Assembly: GCA_018894105.1 (NCBI GenBank)
Contig: CM032117.1
Location: 31,848,501-31,912,500, forward strand
DNA: 64,000 bases
Reading direction: 5' to 3'
Origin: Jacaranda mimosifolia
Lineage: Eukaryota > Streptophyta > Magnoliopsida > Lamiales > Bignoniaceae
Below, in pieces: positions 22,465-34,203 of this stretch. Position 1 is the stretch's first letter; each line of letters starts with the position of its first letter. The notes beneath the pieces were generated by a model that saw only the letters and a program-made list of their open reading frames with translations, did no database searches and was not told the origin of the DNA. Position numbers and translations under genes: made by a program.

Positions 22465-24205
22465 TGCATCTCGAGGGATGTTACGTGTGAGTTTGAATTA
22501 TTATATAAATGTCATTTTATTATTGTTTTAATAATTATATATTAATGTTAATAATTATTTTATGCAGGTATATACCCTCACTTGACGATGCCAAATTCTT
22601 GAGAAGGGTGATCAAGAGCAAGGTATAGAGCCCTATAGGACATGGTCGAATATCCCCCAGGCCCTTTGTGAGTTGATATTCTGGGAGTGGAATGTATATA
22701 AATGCTATTAATATCTTTACTTTTACAAATTAAATACGTTTGTGTATTGTAAGTACACTAACTGATTTTCTTTTATTTCACAGAAAAATGTTACTTGGGA
22801 TCCCCAACACGAGGGCCATTTTCAGAGGGCCTTCGACACTAAAAGGAGTCATAGATTGAGTGATATGTATGGCCATGCTCGAAAGACGAGCAAGAGATCG
22901 GAGTAGATCGGTGAGGACACTTGGGCTGCTTTATGCCGACACTAACAGTCCGAAGATTTTTAGAAGAAGTCTGTGCAGACCAAAAAGAACCAGGGCTTTT
23001 GAGACCTGTGGATCCCTGTATACCGGAGGAAGTATATCTATCGGGACACATGCCAAGCATTTAGTAAATTTTTTAACTTTTAGTCTTTAGTAAACTTAGT
23101 TTATATTTAGAATGTTTGTTACTTTATCTTATGTTTATAATCTTTGCATGACATGGTTGATGGGGAAGGGTTGGTGACTTTCTCATTTGTTATTCGTTTA
23201 TATTTTGGTGATGGGAAGGGTTGGTGCCCTTTCCAAATGATAATATGTTACCATTTATTTGGTTGTTGAGCTTTTTTTTCTCTAGTAAAGACCGATTTTA
23301 GGGGAAACTCTTTCAATTTTTTCTTGTATTCATTGTAGTTTACTATTATGTACATATAACACTTATGTCAATTCTTGCTTTTCATGTAGGCTCGGGAGTT
23401 GCAGAGGCCGCTGACAGTAGATGAAGTTTTTGTCTATACCCACTAGAGATGAGTCGATAGGAGCTAAGTGCAGGAGACAATAAGGAGAGCTGTTATAAGT
23501 TTACTACATATGACATAAGATTGTTTTGGTTACATTATATTGCATTCATTTATTTTTATACCTTGCAGGAAAGCTTCCAGCAAGCATTGTTGTCCCAATC
23601 TCAGCTAGAAGGTGTTGGGAGCAGTGTAGAGACTCGATGGTCTCAGGCTGAGTTGTCGACTGAGATTATAGGTGGCCCCAAAAAGAAGGGGTGTGCTTAG
23701 GGATTGAGCTACTTGCAGTCGCCCTCCTACACTAGCATGCTTTGGGAGGGGCTTAGTGCATTAGTTACAACCTAGTTGGAGGCATGCTTTGAAGCTCATT
23801 TGTAGGGCGGTATTGATGATATGTAGAGCATATTCTCGGAGTAGTTGGGCGTTATGTAAAATTTGATTTGGGATGCTCTGTCAAGTTTCGGTGGCTTGCC
23901 CCTACCCCAATCCCCGACCTACCATCAATAGCTTCAGCTACAACAGGGTGAGCATGACCAACAGCAGCATGGCATCGAGCAGGATGACTATTACAATTTT
24001 AATGATGATGTTAATATTGGCTGTCACTAGATAGGATATTTTTTTTGTTGGCTTTTGTAATTATGAATTATAACTTTTAAAACTTATATTTATAAAATTA
24101 CACTTGATTTCAAATTAATGTTTCGTTTATTTCTATTTTTTTTGTATTATAATTGTATGTTATTTTACGTACAAGATGTATCAACATGTTATATGTGTAA
24201 TTAAA
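22465..24205 (+). pseudogene. CACTA transposase (Ptta/En/Spm family), decayed, with introns
   Basis: Several exon-like blocks match the plant En/Spm-type transposase family (Transposase_24). Around 22787-22915 one frame reads TWDPQHEGHF then SHRLSDMYGHARK, like the family's W-D-P and R-L-D motifs. At about 22920-23060 another frame reads RPKRTRAFETCGSLYTGGSI, the family's NR-(x)-GG-LYTGGS-H-A-R block. At 23395-23450 comes RPLTVDEVFVYTH (family P-T-EVF-YTH). At 23569-24030 a Gln-rich C-terminal part includes ESFQQALLSQSQLEG. AT-rich intron-like stretches separate the blocks. Internal stops and at least one frameshift make it a pseudogene. Copia C is inserted upstream. Confidence 0.78.
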
Positions 24206-24214
24206 TAAAATTTA
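24206..24214. repeat. Left 9-bp target duplication of the MULE-like element
   Basis: TAAAATTTA, identical to 25907-25915. Confidence 0.85.
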
Positions 24215-25259
24215 AGATCAATTACATCCACCTCCCCTGAGGTTTAGCGTAATTACCAAAAAACCCTTGTTGTTTTGAAAATTACATTTACCCTCTGAAC
24301 TTTATCACCATCCACCATTTCACCCTAGTCGTTAGTCACCGTTAGAGTTTTGCCCAACCGCCGTTAAAAAATTTGGGTGAAATTCCAAAAAATGCCCTTA
24401 GGGCCACTAACTCCATTTTTGACTCAGTTTGACTCTTTTTATTGGACAAAAGTACCCTCAAGGGTGATATTGTAAGATTTTTTTTAATTGGTTAAGGGTG
24501 TATTTGTCATTATATTTTTGTTTGAGGTCTTAAACGTAATAAAATAAATAAGAATCTAGGCTAGCTGTTTTATAGCCGTTTATTTTGTTGCCTACACACA
24601 CACACACACACACATATGTTTCTTTGATTTTCTTGTCAAAATAATACGGCTTCATCATAGAGCACATCATCTAGTAAATTAGAGGGATTGAAATACAGAA
24701 AAGAGGTGCAAAAGACAAAATTGTGGGAAGAAAATATCAAAACATTTAGGACCAAAATTATGCTAAATAATATTAAATAAAAATATTTAATATCATTAAT
24801 TAAAAATATTTATTGATTAAAAATAAATAAATAAAAAATTAAAAAGAAGGATAAATAAAGAATTTATTAAAATTTATTCTTTAAATTTTTTGTAATTAAT
24901 ATTTTTTGAGACTAAAACATAAAATTAGCATCTTAAGTTACATACTTAATAATATATATTAAATTACAAACATTTAAAACAATTATTTGAATCTATTTAT
25001 TGATTAAAAAATAAATAATCAAAATTTTTTAAAAAAAGATAAGTAAAGAATTTATTAAAATTTATTCTTTAAATTTTATTCTTTGATTTTAAAGAATTTA
25101 TTCTTTAAAATTTATTAAATAATAAAAAAGAAAGACCTATCTCAAGTGAGGAGCTAGCCCCTAGCCATGGCAGCGAGTAGCCGGTGATCTGGCCATGGCT
25201 AGGCAGCATCCTGGGATAGGGTTGAAGGTTGGGTGGGGCGGGTGATGGGTGGTGTATTT

Positions 25260-25298
<39 letters not shown>

Positions 25299-25906
25299 AT
25301 TTTTATTGTATAGTTACATATATATGTTTATACATGCACCTTTATATTATAGTTAGATAATGATTTAAATTTTTATTTTTTAATTAATTATTCTATTTTT
25401 TAATAATAAATAAATTTAATTAAATTATTAAATCAATTCACTCTTAAAATTATTAAAAATTATGTTGTATAAGACAATATATTTAAATCTTTATTTTCTA
25501 TTTTTAATTATTTTCTTTATTTATTTCTAAATTTTAATAAACTATTTTATATATGTTTACTATTTTACCATGATTAAATATCTAACTCAAAATTAATAGA
25601 AATATATTATCTAAGGTTATAAATTTAAATTTTTTAAAAATTGAAGTTGATAAAAAATATATCAAATAAACCCTCATAAATTCAAAAATATTACAAATAG
25701 GTCCAAGGGTATTTCTATCTTTTGATATTTCTACCTATTTTTTCTTTTTTTTTTAATTTTTAATGGAAGGGCATTTTGGTCATTTTATACTTTTTGTTAG
25801 TGCTACATTTTAGTTTGAAAGTTCAAGGGGTAAATGTAATTTTTAAAACAATGAGGGTTTTTTGGTAATTACGCCAAGCCTTAGGGGATGTGGATGTAAT
25901 TCATCC
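24215..25906. mobile_element. MULE-like non-autonomous transposon (large MITE), 1692 bp
   Basis: Perfect 9-bp target duplications (TAAAATTTA) flank terminal inverted repeats of about 90 bp: 24215-24305 (AGATCAATTACATCCACC and on) is matched by the reverse complement of 25815-25906 (GGATGAATTACATCCACA and on), with shared words AATTACCAAAAAACCC and AAAATTACATTTACCC. Nine-base duplications with long inverted repeats are typical of Mutator-like elements. The centre is AT-rich, has no ORF of note, and carries (CA)n at 24593-24614 and (TA)n(TG)n at about 25259-25298, so it must rely on a transposase in trans. The host sequence is the CACTA element. Confidence 0.9.
25259..25298. repeat. (TA)n(TG)n microsatellite
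   Basis: A TA run passes into a TG run inside the MULE-like element. Confidence 0.9.
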
Positions 25907-25915
25907 TAAAATTTA

Positions 25916-26182
25916 TTCAAAGTATTTTAAAAAAGTAAATTTTTTGATGGAAACCCGAGGGCCTTCTGATAGAAATGAGTATAAATAAATAATAATTTTG
26001 ATAATTATTTGTTGGAAATATATCTAAATTCTGTTGCAAAAAGTAAAAAATAAAACAAAAATAACATAAAAGGCCATCTAATAATTGATGAAAGGGCGTC
26101 GAAAAATTTTCCAACAAAACCAATCGTCGGAAATGCAACGAAAATTTGGCAGTTTGACACTATCAAAATTCCATCACAAAGC
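25916..26182. other. CACTA subterminal region, first part
   Basis: AT-rich sequence between the MULE-like element and a solo LTR. It contains CGTCG-bearing words (GGGCGTCGAAAAATTTT near 26094 and CGTCGGAAATGCAACG near 26124) that recur as CGTCGGAGATCCATCGAC near 28501 in the terminal block. Short repeats of this kind near the ends are typical of CACTA elements and bind their transposase. No coding sequence is seen. Confidence 0.5.
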
Positions 26183-28401
26183 TGTAGGTGTGTATGGCAC
26201 TAGGATCCAAATATTTTCAAAAATCATGAATGTAACTAGCCCACACACATCCCCAAGGATCAAGACATGCATAGGAATCAGATTTAGACAAGGGAAATAC
26301 CTTGGTGATAACAGAAAATTCAAGGAGTAAGAAAAACTCTATTCAACCATTGAAGAAGCTTCTAACTGGCGCAGTAGAATCACCACCGTTTTTCCCTTAG
26401 TAGGACTCCTCCTTTTTAGTTGACTTTTTTACTGGTATGTCACCACACCCTGAGGATACAGCACTCCAAAACTCAGCTAAAATAGAACATCAAAAGGCCT
26501 CCCAGAACTTGGTCCAAGTGGCTGCTAGAAACTGCCTCAAACAGGAGTAATAGCAACCAAATGGTTGGCCTCTAATGATATAGTCCACGCACCATAACAA
26601 GGGCCTATTCTCTACAAAATAGCCGGAGATATTTGCAGAGAAAGAATGAGAGAAGGCTTGGAAATGGAGGTGGAAGATGAAGGAGGTTAGAGAGAATAAT
26701 AGGGATGCTAACAATTAGATTCCCACTATCCAAGTTGTTGGGAGAATAATTGACACCTAGCAATCAATCTTGTATGTGGCAGCCCCTTCTCCTCCTATAT
26801 CTCTATATATAGGAGTGGGATGGTGTGTGGTCACACACCATCCACAAGAAAAGGGTGCCAAGTGTCCATGCCAAGGTGGCCACTAACAATTAGTGTTAAT
26901 GTGAATTTGAATGTCATTTGGAATTTGCATTTCATCTCATGAAATGTCTTCCAAATGAATTCCACTTCCATATTAAATGAATCTCTTCATTTAATAATAT
27001 TCTCCAAATATACCTCTACGATTTAATTAAATTAAACACTTTCATTTAATTAATAATGCTTTGACTTAACTCTTAAGTCAAAGTGCTTAACTCCTTAATC
27101 TAGTCAAAATTAATTTAACTCTTAAATTAATTTGACCAATTGATAGTCATGTGGCATCAATTAATGAACCCTTAATTAATTGATCTTAATTTAACTCTTA
27201 AATTAAATTGACCAATTTAAGTCTTAAATTGATCAAGCCAAAAATGACTCCAATATTTGCCTCCTCCAAATTCGGTCATGAATTTTCTAACTCTTAGAAA
27301 ATTCTCATTCTTTCAATAGGTCATGCTATTAGTTTTTGTGTGTGACCCATCAGGTTTTACCATTCATTGGACATGGGCTCACAACTCCTTGTGACTTATG
27401 GAATATCAAATATTCACATTAGTTTAAACTCCTTTGAACTAAGCGACTCAATTAAATTAATCTCATTAATTGAAGAGTACCCAATCTCCATGGTCGATGT
27501 CCAACCTCAAGCCCATAGAGCGCAACTAATTGGCCGAAATGAATGCTCTTGAAGAACAATTCTAGCAATATGCGTACCATGCAAATATGGTTATTATATT
27601 TTCTGTCTCCCAAAAGAGGCTTAAGGCAAGATATTAGTTAGCTCCCTAATAGCCTCATTACTATGCTTCTATTCTCAATGTTCGATTCCATTGGTGACCT
27701 CATATTTGGAAACACCTTTCCAAATTATCAAATCACCTTGCGCAAGGATTTCTTAGAATCGATCATTATATGCACTTGCCTTTCATAAAAGCGATGAGTC
27801 GGATTCCATCTTGGATCTCACAAACCTCCATACTTTGTAGCTCATGCCCAAGGTGCATGCTAAGTGACCAAGGAAGAGTCAAAGCATAAGGACCAAACAC
27901 AAGGTTACCATGGATTCTTAGGTCAAAGGACTAATAATATGCACTAGCGTAAGCTGGAGAACTTCTCACTACCTACTTGCCACTACGGCTATCTGGTGGA
28001 TTCTTTAGATAAGCATTTAGTGCCTTGTTCTCTAACAAGCATCTACTAATATGCATCTATATCTCATATGGGATTGCTCATGGAATGGAGCAACATCCAA
28101 CCCTTGGATTTATGCATCGTTAGTGCAAGTCTATCCAGATCTTAGATGCCCTATCTCGTAAGATGTAGACTTGGAAGATTTATGATCACGACCATGTAAG
28201 ATTTGTTTCATGATCACCATCCAATGCGTGATCAAGTCCCGCAATCTAATGTGATCTATGGGCTTCATCCAAATACCAGTGAAGCAAATAATGAGCATAA
28301 GATGAAGATGGCCATATAATGAATATCATTCAATCAAAATTGTTTTACAAGGAAATAGTTTACAAGGCTAATCTAATTGGCTTGTGGGGCACTATTCCAG
28401 A
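26183..28401 (-). repeat. Solo LTR of the long-LTR copia family
   Basis: On the minus strand it runs from a decayed start (expected TGTTGGAATAGTGCC, here opening TCTGGAATAGTGCC at about 28401) to CCTACA at 26183, about 2219 bp. Flanks AAAGC (26178-26182) and AAAGT (28402-28406) are a plausible 5-bp target duplication with one mismatch. No internal region is present. A TATA box reads TATATATAG on the minus strand near 26802-26811 and the TTAA-word region lies at about 27010-27235. It is closely similar to the solo LTR at 3876-6100. Confidence 0.85.
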
Positions 28402-28583
28402 AAAGTCGACAAAAGTCCATTAAAAGCTTTTGATGGAAGCTTCAGCCAAAAATCAGATGGAAAATAATTCGCAACAAGGGTTTTTCTAGTAAGAAAATTT
28501 TCGTCGGAGATCCATCGACAATTTGTTGTTCCATCTGAAGATGTCAAAAAATTCGATCAAAAATGATGAATGTTTTTGCAGTG
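28402..28583. other. CACTA right terminal region
   Basis: The block ends TTTTTGCAGTG at 28583. Read inward on the minus strand it starts CACTGCAAAAACATTCATC, the form of a CACTA-superfamily terminus. CGTCGG-type words (28501-28522) match the subterminal block at 26094-26140. ACT (28584-28586) would be the 3-bp target duplication. Confidence 0.6.
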
Positions 28584-30168
28584 ACTCATTTTTCCTCACT
28601 TTGGAATCATTCGCAACACTATTTAGCTCCTTCATTATGTACTCTACAAAATATCTCGACTGGATCCAATTTAATTTCAAGTGTTAACACTGCTCGGTGG
28701 TATGTCCAAAGTGCTGGTGGAAATGGCACCATTTATCTAACTTCCACTTTCCCACCCCTTTCATTGCCTTCTAAGGAGGATATACAACATAACCACGTCA
28801 TAGGGCCTCATGTAGAATCTCTGCTCGTAGAATGGTGAGTAGGGTGTAGATAATGAACGCCCTGGGCTAGTTGCGAACACGCACCGTGCACTATTTGCTT
28901 TGACTTGCTCTCCATTTGTTGGTTTGTGTTCTTTCATTTGTGCAACTGCTGTGAATCTAGGTCCTCAACATCACCTGGGAAGTATAGTATAGGTTCTTGA
29001 GTCCACCATTCGGTCGCAGTAGGTATCAAGCTGAAAAGACTCCCCTAAGTGTAGGACTAGAATGTCTTGCATTGGAATGAAGAAAGTGGGGGTGAAGTTT
29101 TTTTGAATGTTTATCCTTTGGTTAGTCAACTACGGGCAACGCATAGCCCTTTTTCCTGCTAGTAAGTTTTGTAGTAACTCTTCCATATACTGAGTAGTTG
29201 AATTGGCTAAGAGTCGAGGGTAACACTTCCCAGCAGACTTGTTAGTATCTTTGGAGTCAACAACATCGCGAGGTCTCAGAAAGTGGCATCTGGTTCACAA
29301 GTGTTTCTCTTAGAGAGGATGCATGCTTCTGGGAGTTGCTCCAGCATCGCTTATGAAGGTAACTCTAACTGGTATCCATATCTTCGAATGCTGTCGCCAC
29401 CTAAGTGTCGAAAGGGTGAACCCTAGATCCCTCGTCCATCCTCAATGTTCCTTCTTCGTCCTTTGAGTTTCCCATAGATAGTGCCTAAATTATGCTGCTT
29501 GAAAATGGAGCGAGGTCCTTTTCAAAAAACAGTATAGTGTCAGTTTGTCTTCTTAAGAACACACATGAAGATTTGCTCTTTTCGAGGGTTAATCCACTTG
29601 AGAAATTTGGCAAATGATTTTTTGTATCCTGTTTCTCTTTGAGACTTGGTATTTATAAATTTTTATGGGTATAGGCCATTATGATGGGTATAGGCCATTA
29701 TGACTTTGATGCCCTTTTGATGGGCTTGTCTTATCCTTTGAGCTCTTTGGCCCATTAACTCAATTAATTAATTTTAGAGTTGATTTATCATATTTAGTCA
29801 ATTTACCAAAATATCTTTATATCCATTTTTAGTCATATTAGTATTAATTACTTAGTAATTAAGTATTATATTTAATAATTTACTAATTTATCTTCATTTT
29901 ATTCATTTTTCTAATTTCGAATTAAATATATTTTTTACTAATAATTAGCTTATACTTCAATATAATATTTACTAATTACAAAGTAAATATGTTAAATATA
30001 TTACATAGTTAGGTTATTTTATTTAATAGTAAATATATTGTTGATTATAGACTATTTAGAATACTATTAATATTATTTCAAATATTACTTAATTTGTTAC
30101 TATGTATTATTATTAATTACATAAATATTAAAAAAATTATTTAATAAACGGTGCATAATGATACGTTT
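28584..30168. other. Unassigned sequence between CACTA and LINE
   Basis: I recognise no gene or element here. One 91-codon frame (28563-28838) overlaps the CACTA terminus and has no family motif. The first part (to about 29640) has average composition and many stops in all frames; the second (29780-30168) is very AT-rich. A perfect 19-bp tandem pair occurs at 29665-29702. It could be old intergenic DNA or an unrecognised element. Confidence 0.4.
29665..29702. repeat. Perfect 19-bp direct tandem duplication
   Basis: ATGGGTATAGGCCATTATG occurs twice head to tail, at 29665-29683 and 29684-29702. Confidence 0.9.
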
Positions 30169-30183
30169 AAGAATTTTCTTTTA

Positions 30184-32711
30184 TGCTTGGCAGATTCATT
30201 CCTAAGTATAATTTTATGCCCACATCATCTTTATTCCTAAGATGTTGAAGGCTAGATACTTAAGTCATTTAAGACCAATAAGTTTGAGCAATGTAATTTG
30301 TAACTTTGAAAATGATTGATAATAGGTTGAAACCAATTATGGATAAGATCATCTCTGATTCGCAATCTGCTTTTGTTCCCTCAAGACCAATTATTGATAA
30401 TGTTTAGGTGGCTTTTGAGTCGAACCACTTGTTGAGGAGGTGAAAAGGAAAAACTGGGAAGATGACTACCAAGCTTGATATTAATAAGGCGTACGACTAG
30501 ATTGAATAGATATTTCTTCATAAAGTGCTGACAAATATGGGGATTGCAAACAGGTTTGTGGAGTTAATTATAACATGTGTGACCACTGTTTCATATTCAG
30601 TTGTCCTAAATGGTGACAAGTTTGGATTTTTCTATCCGCACGAGGATTGCGAAAGGGAGATCCTCTTTCTCCTTATCTGTTTCTGTTTTGCACTGAAGCT
30701 TTGAGTGCCCTGATTAGGAGACAAGAGGTAGATCGTTTTCTTGAAGGTATATTCATCTGTCGCAATGCGCCGGAGATTTCTCACCATCCTTTTGTAGACT
30801 ATACACTATTGTTCTGTACTGCAATGGAAAGCGCGACTTATTGTATCCGTCATGTCTTGCATATTTACGAGTTGGCGTCAGGTTAGCAAATAAATGTGGA
30901 GAAATCATCAGTGGTCTTTAGCAAGAATACATCTTCAGATGATCAAGCTAGAATCCAACGAATTCTTCAAATGAGGATAGTCGACAGGCATGATAAATAC
31001 TTAGGATAGCCTTCGATAAATTGGAAAATCTAAGTGGGAAATTTTTGCATGTGTTCGGGAGAAAGTCTGGAACTGTATTAGTGAGCGGTCTGAAAAGATG
31101 TTATCACAAGCCGGGAAGGAAATTCTCATTAAGGCGGTTGCTTAAGCAATTGCTACTTATGCACAAAGGGTTGTTTTAAGCTGCTAGACGCTCTTATTCG
31201 GGATATTAAGTCAATGTTGGCATCATTTTGGTGGGGGTAATTAACAATCCAGGAGAATCCATTGGCTGAAACGAGAATATGTATATATATATATATATAT
31301 AGGTTGCAACAAACGTGAAGGAAGGATGGGATTTTGCAATCTACAATCTTTTAACAAGGCCTATTAGCTAAACTAGGATGGCAATTGTTGACAAGATGTA
31401 ATTCTTTATTCTCCAGATTATATAAAGCAAACTATTTTCCATATTGCAATGTGATTCATGCTCCCTTGGGCTCTAATCTTTCTTTCTCGTAGTGAGGTAT
31501 TTGGGGTGTATTGCCGTTACTCTGGGAAGGTCTCAGATGGAGAATTGCTAATAGTAATAGAGTACATATATGGAATGAGAAATGCATACTAGGCCTTTTA
31601 CATTTTCAGTTGTTTCTCCTCCTAAAATTCTGTCGGTAGATGCATCATCAGTCTCAAGCTTAATTGATTTAGAGAATGGAACATGGAATCGACATATGAT
31701 TAATGAAATATTCATGCCATCAAAAGCTGAAGTAATTCTGGCTATCCCACTGAGAGGGATGGCTAATGAAGATCAAATGATTTGGCATTTTTCAACGTCT
31801 GAAAAATTTATTGTTCCATCAGCATATTTTCTGGCACTCACTACTTTATGCTGTAGGCTGTTTGATGCAGTGAGGGGCTCTACCAGTGGAGAAGGAAGTA
31901 ACTACTTCATATTCATTTGGGAAAGTAAGGTCCCCCTCCAAAGGTGCAACATTTTGCTTGGTCGGACTGTAAATAATTTTCTTTCAACAAATGGTTCATT
32001 CAGTTGAATCCTTTTTGTGATATTTGTGAAAATTTAGAAGAAAACATCATCCACTGTCCTTTTCATTGCCATTTTAGTTGAGTTTGCCCTCGATAATTGG
32101 TTTCGGAAGGAAAGAGCATGATCACCACTGGAGATTGTTGGTCTTTCTTGGAAAGATTTCGTGAGGCTACAAGGTTGGAGTTGTCAACTTGTTTAGCCAA
32201 TAACATAATGGAGTGGTGAGCACAGCAATCTGGTCAGTTGTTAGTCAATATGTTGGAATTGGTTTAGTTGCCAGAGATCATATGGGAAGCTGTATTTACT
32301 AGAACTCTATACTGATTAACCAGCCCCTTCATCAGAAAGCAGCAGAAGCTTTGACGGCTAAGATAGCGTGTGAAGTTTACGTCCAATTTTCATGGCAATG
32401 ACGTTATTATTGAAGGGGATTGCTGTTCAGTTATTCAGGCTCTTAAGGACTCTCCTGAAAATTTAATTTCATGTTGGTCATCTCTTTTTTTATGCAAGGA
32501 AGTTTGTGACTCGAATTCCAGCACTCCACTTTTTGCATGTGAGGAGAAGTGCTAATCAGTTTGCACATTTTCTTGCTAAATAAAAAGGCTTACTCTTTGT
32601 GTCAAAAATGCCTTGGTTGGTTCTGGTGTAATTGCCACAACGTTGGCGTTGGATTTTAATTAATAATATTTGCGCCGTTTTTGTTCAAGGGAAAAAAAAA
32701 AAAAAAAAAGA
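30184..32711 (+). mobile_element. 5'-truncated LINE (L1-like) with RT and RNase H
   Basis: Target duplications of 15 bp with one mismatch flank the element: AAGAATTTTCTTTTA at 30169-30183 and AAGAAATTTCTTTTA at 32712-32726. The 3' end is a poly-A tail (about 32691-32709). Together these define a target-primed insertion of about 2.5 kb that lacks ORF1, the endonuclease and the start of RT. Decay is advanced. Confidence 0.9.
30220..32640 (+). pseudogene. LINE ORF2 remnant: reverse transcriptase, zinc-binding region and RNase H
   Basis: The non-LTR RT is clear: IPKMLKARYLSHLRPISLSN (from about 30233), SQSAFVPSRPIIDN (about 30360-30402), TKLDINKAYD (near 30470), and GLRKGDPLSPYLFLFCTEAL (about 30643-30700). 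The catalytic FADD-type box reads FVDY at 30791-30802, so its second Asp is lost. The region at 31582-32007 has DLENGTWNRHMINEIFMPSK and KVPLQRCNILLGRTVNNF, the pattern of the plant LINE zf-RVT segment. The RNase H part (about 32250-32600) contains NDVIIEGDCCSVIQALKDS and then RRSANQFAHFLAK. Several stops and frameshifts are present. Confidence 0.88.
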
Positions 32712-32726
32712 AAGAAATTTCTTTTA

Positions 32727-33242
32727 CTTAATACTCATTAAATACAGTCTTATAATAAAATATTATTATTTTATTTTCATAATTTTTATTTATTTCTTCA
32801 AATTATTATGTCATATAATTTTCTTATTTATAAAATATTTCAAAATAAATTCATAATTAAAATAATTACACATCATTTCACCACAATCATATATCAATTA
32901 TTACAAATATATACGTACATCATCAATTATCCACACACACACACACACACACACATATTTATTAATTTAAAAATACAATTTCACCCTAAAAATACAATAG
33001 AAAAGTAATTGATTTGATGTTTACAATAAAATTTGTCTCCACAAAAATATTTTCAAAAAAATAATTTTATTTTCCATATTTACTCATAACAAAAATAAAC
33101 AATTGACACATTTTCTAAATTTAACTCTCAAAATATATTCTTCTATAATATTTTTTGAAAAACACCCAAAAACCAATGATACATAATGCTAATTTCTTAT
33201 TTGGGCTTAATTCGTGAGCCCAACATCTACGATCCAACACAC
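32727..33242. other. AT-rich spacer with a (CA)n run
   Basis: Very AT-rich sequence between the LINE and the hAT-like element, with a CA microsatellite at 32932-32954. The short ORFs seen here consist of AT-rich codons with no motif. No function is assigned. Confidence 0.5.
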
Positions 33243-33250
33243 ATCACAAA

Positions 33251-33960
33251 TAGGGCTGTTAATGGATTGAATTTTAGTTCGAATCCAATTCAAATTTTAA
33301 GATTTTTATTCAATTAAAATATTCGATAGATCATATCTGATTATAAATATTCAAAATCTTAAATAAGTGGATCGGATATAGAATTAAGCAATCCGATCTG
33401 TTAAAGATCTCAATTCGATCCTTAATATTTTTTATTAAATTAATACTCTTATATATAATATTAATAAATATTTTAAAATAAAATCTATGTATTATATTGA
33501 CCTAATATCTATGTTAACATCTATATTATACTATTAATATTGAGTTTTTAACCTAAAAAATAAGAGGAATATTGATAAAATATCAAATATAATAATATAT
33601 AATAGTTCATCTATACATTAATATAATATGAAAAATGAGTTTAGTATTCAAATATTTAACTTTTTGATTAATATATAATAAAAAAATTATTAAAAATTAA
33701 AATATGACATATATTTATTTTATAAATACAATATTTTTATAAAATTTAAAAGAAGAAGAAGAAGAAGAAGAAGAAGAAGAAGAAGAAGAAATCGGGTCGA
33801 ATTTTTAAATCGAATTTCAGATATTCATCGAATTCGGATATAGTACTAATTAAAAAAAATTCTATAGAATTTTGAATGGAATTCAAATATAAATTTTGTT
33901 AATTAAATTTAAATTCGAATATGATATATTCGATCTAAATCCAATAAGTTGACAGCCTTA
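33251..33960. mobile_element. hAT-like MITE, 710 bp, upstream of Pelota
   Basis: Perfect 8-bp target duplications ATCACAAA lie at 33243-33250 and 33961-33968. Terminal inverted repeats start TAGGGCTGTTAA (left) and TAAGGCTGTCAA (right, reverse complement), and similarity continues inward with TTCGAATCC/TCGAAT words. Eight-base duplications with short inverted repeats are typical of the hAT superfamily. The interior is AT-rich, has no ORF, and carries a (GAA)n tract (about 33750-33790). The element ends 243 bp before the Pelota ATG. Confidence 0.88.
33750..33790. repeat. (GAA)n trinucleotide microsatellite
   Basis: About 13 uninterrupted GAA units inside the hAT-like MITE. Confidence 0.9.
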
Positions 33961-33968
33961 ATCACAAA

Positions 33969-34203
33969 TCCTTATCGGTCTGGAATTCTCCTACAGGTGC
34001 GAGTGTGAAGGCTATCCTGACGCAATCCAAACCCCAATAGGACACGAATTTAATTTAGAATTTGGAACAAAAGATTATTTGGGCACCTATAAAGACTGTC
34101 ATGACGGTAATATATCAATGACACATGCATATGTTTCTTTGAGACGCGCAACTCAATCCAAGGAAAAACATACAAAGACACAGAGAAAGAAAGAGAAGAT
34201 AAC
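33969..34203 (+). promoter_or_regulatory. Probable core promoter and 5' UTR of Pelota
   Basis: The 235 bp between the MITE and the ATG hold a TATA-like word (TATAAAG at 34088-34094), which would place transcription start near 34120 and give a 5' UTR of roughly 85 bases rich in AAAGA. CATGACGG (34100-34107) includes a TGACG word. No upstream ATG in good context lies between the predicted start and 34204. All of this is inferred from sequence only. Confidence 0.45.

Larger units (their letters stand above)
13517..28583 (+). mobile_element. CACTA (En/Spm-type) transposon, right part, heavily nested
   Basis: Four blocks of the same ancestral element survive: 13517-13820, 22465-24205, 25916-26182 and 28402-28583. 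They are separated by copia C, a MULE-like element and a solo LTR, each removed cleanly by its target duplications. The blocks encode a decayed transposase of the plant Ptta/En/Spm family and end in a CAGTG terminus (CACTGCAAAAAC read inward) at 28583, followed by ACT as a candidate 3-bp target duplication. The left terminus was not found; it may lie left of element B or outside the window. Confidence 0.72.

Noticed and set aside
32632..33008. ORFs rich in Ile, Phe, Tyr and Lys
   Set aside because: They start in the LINE tail and run through AT-rich spacer and a CA microsatellite; composition alone explains them.
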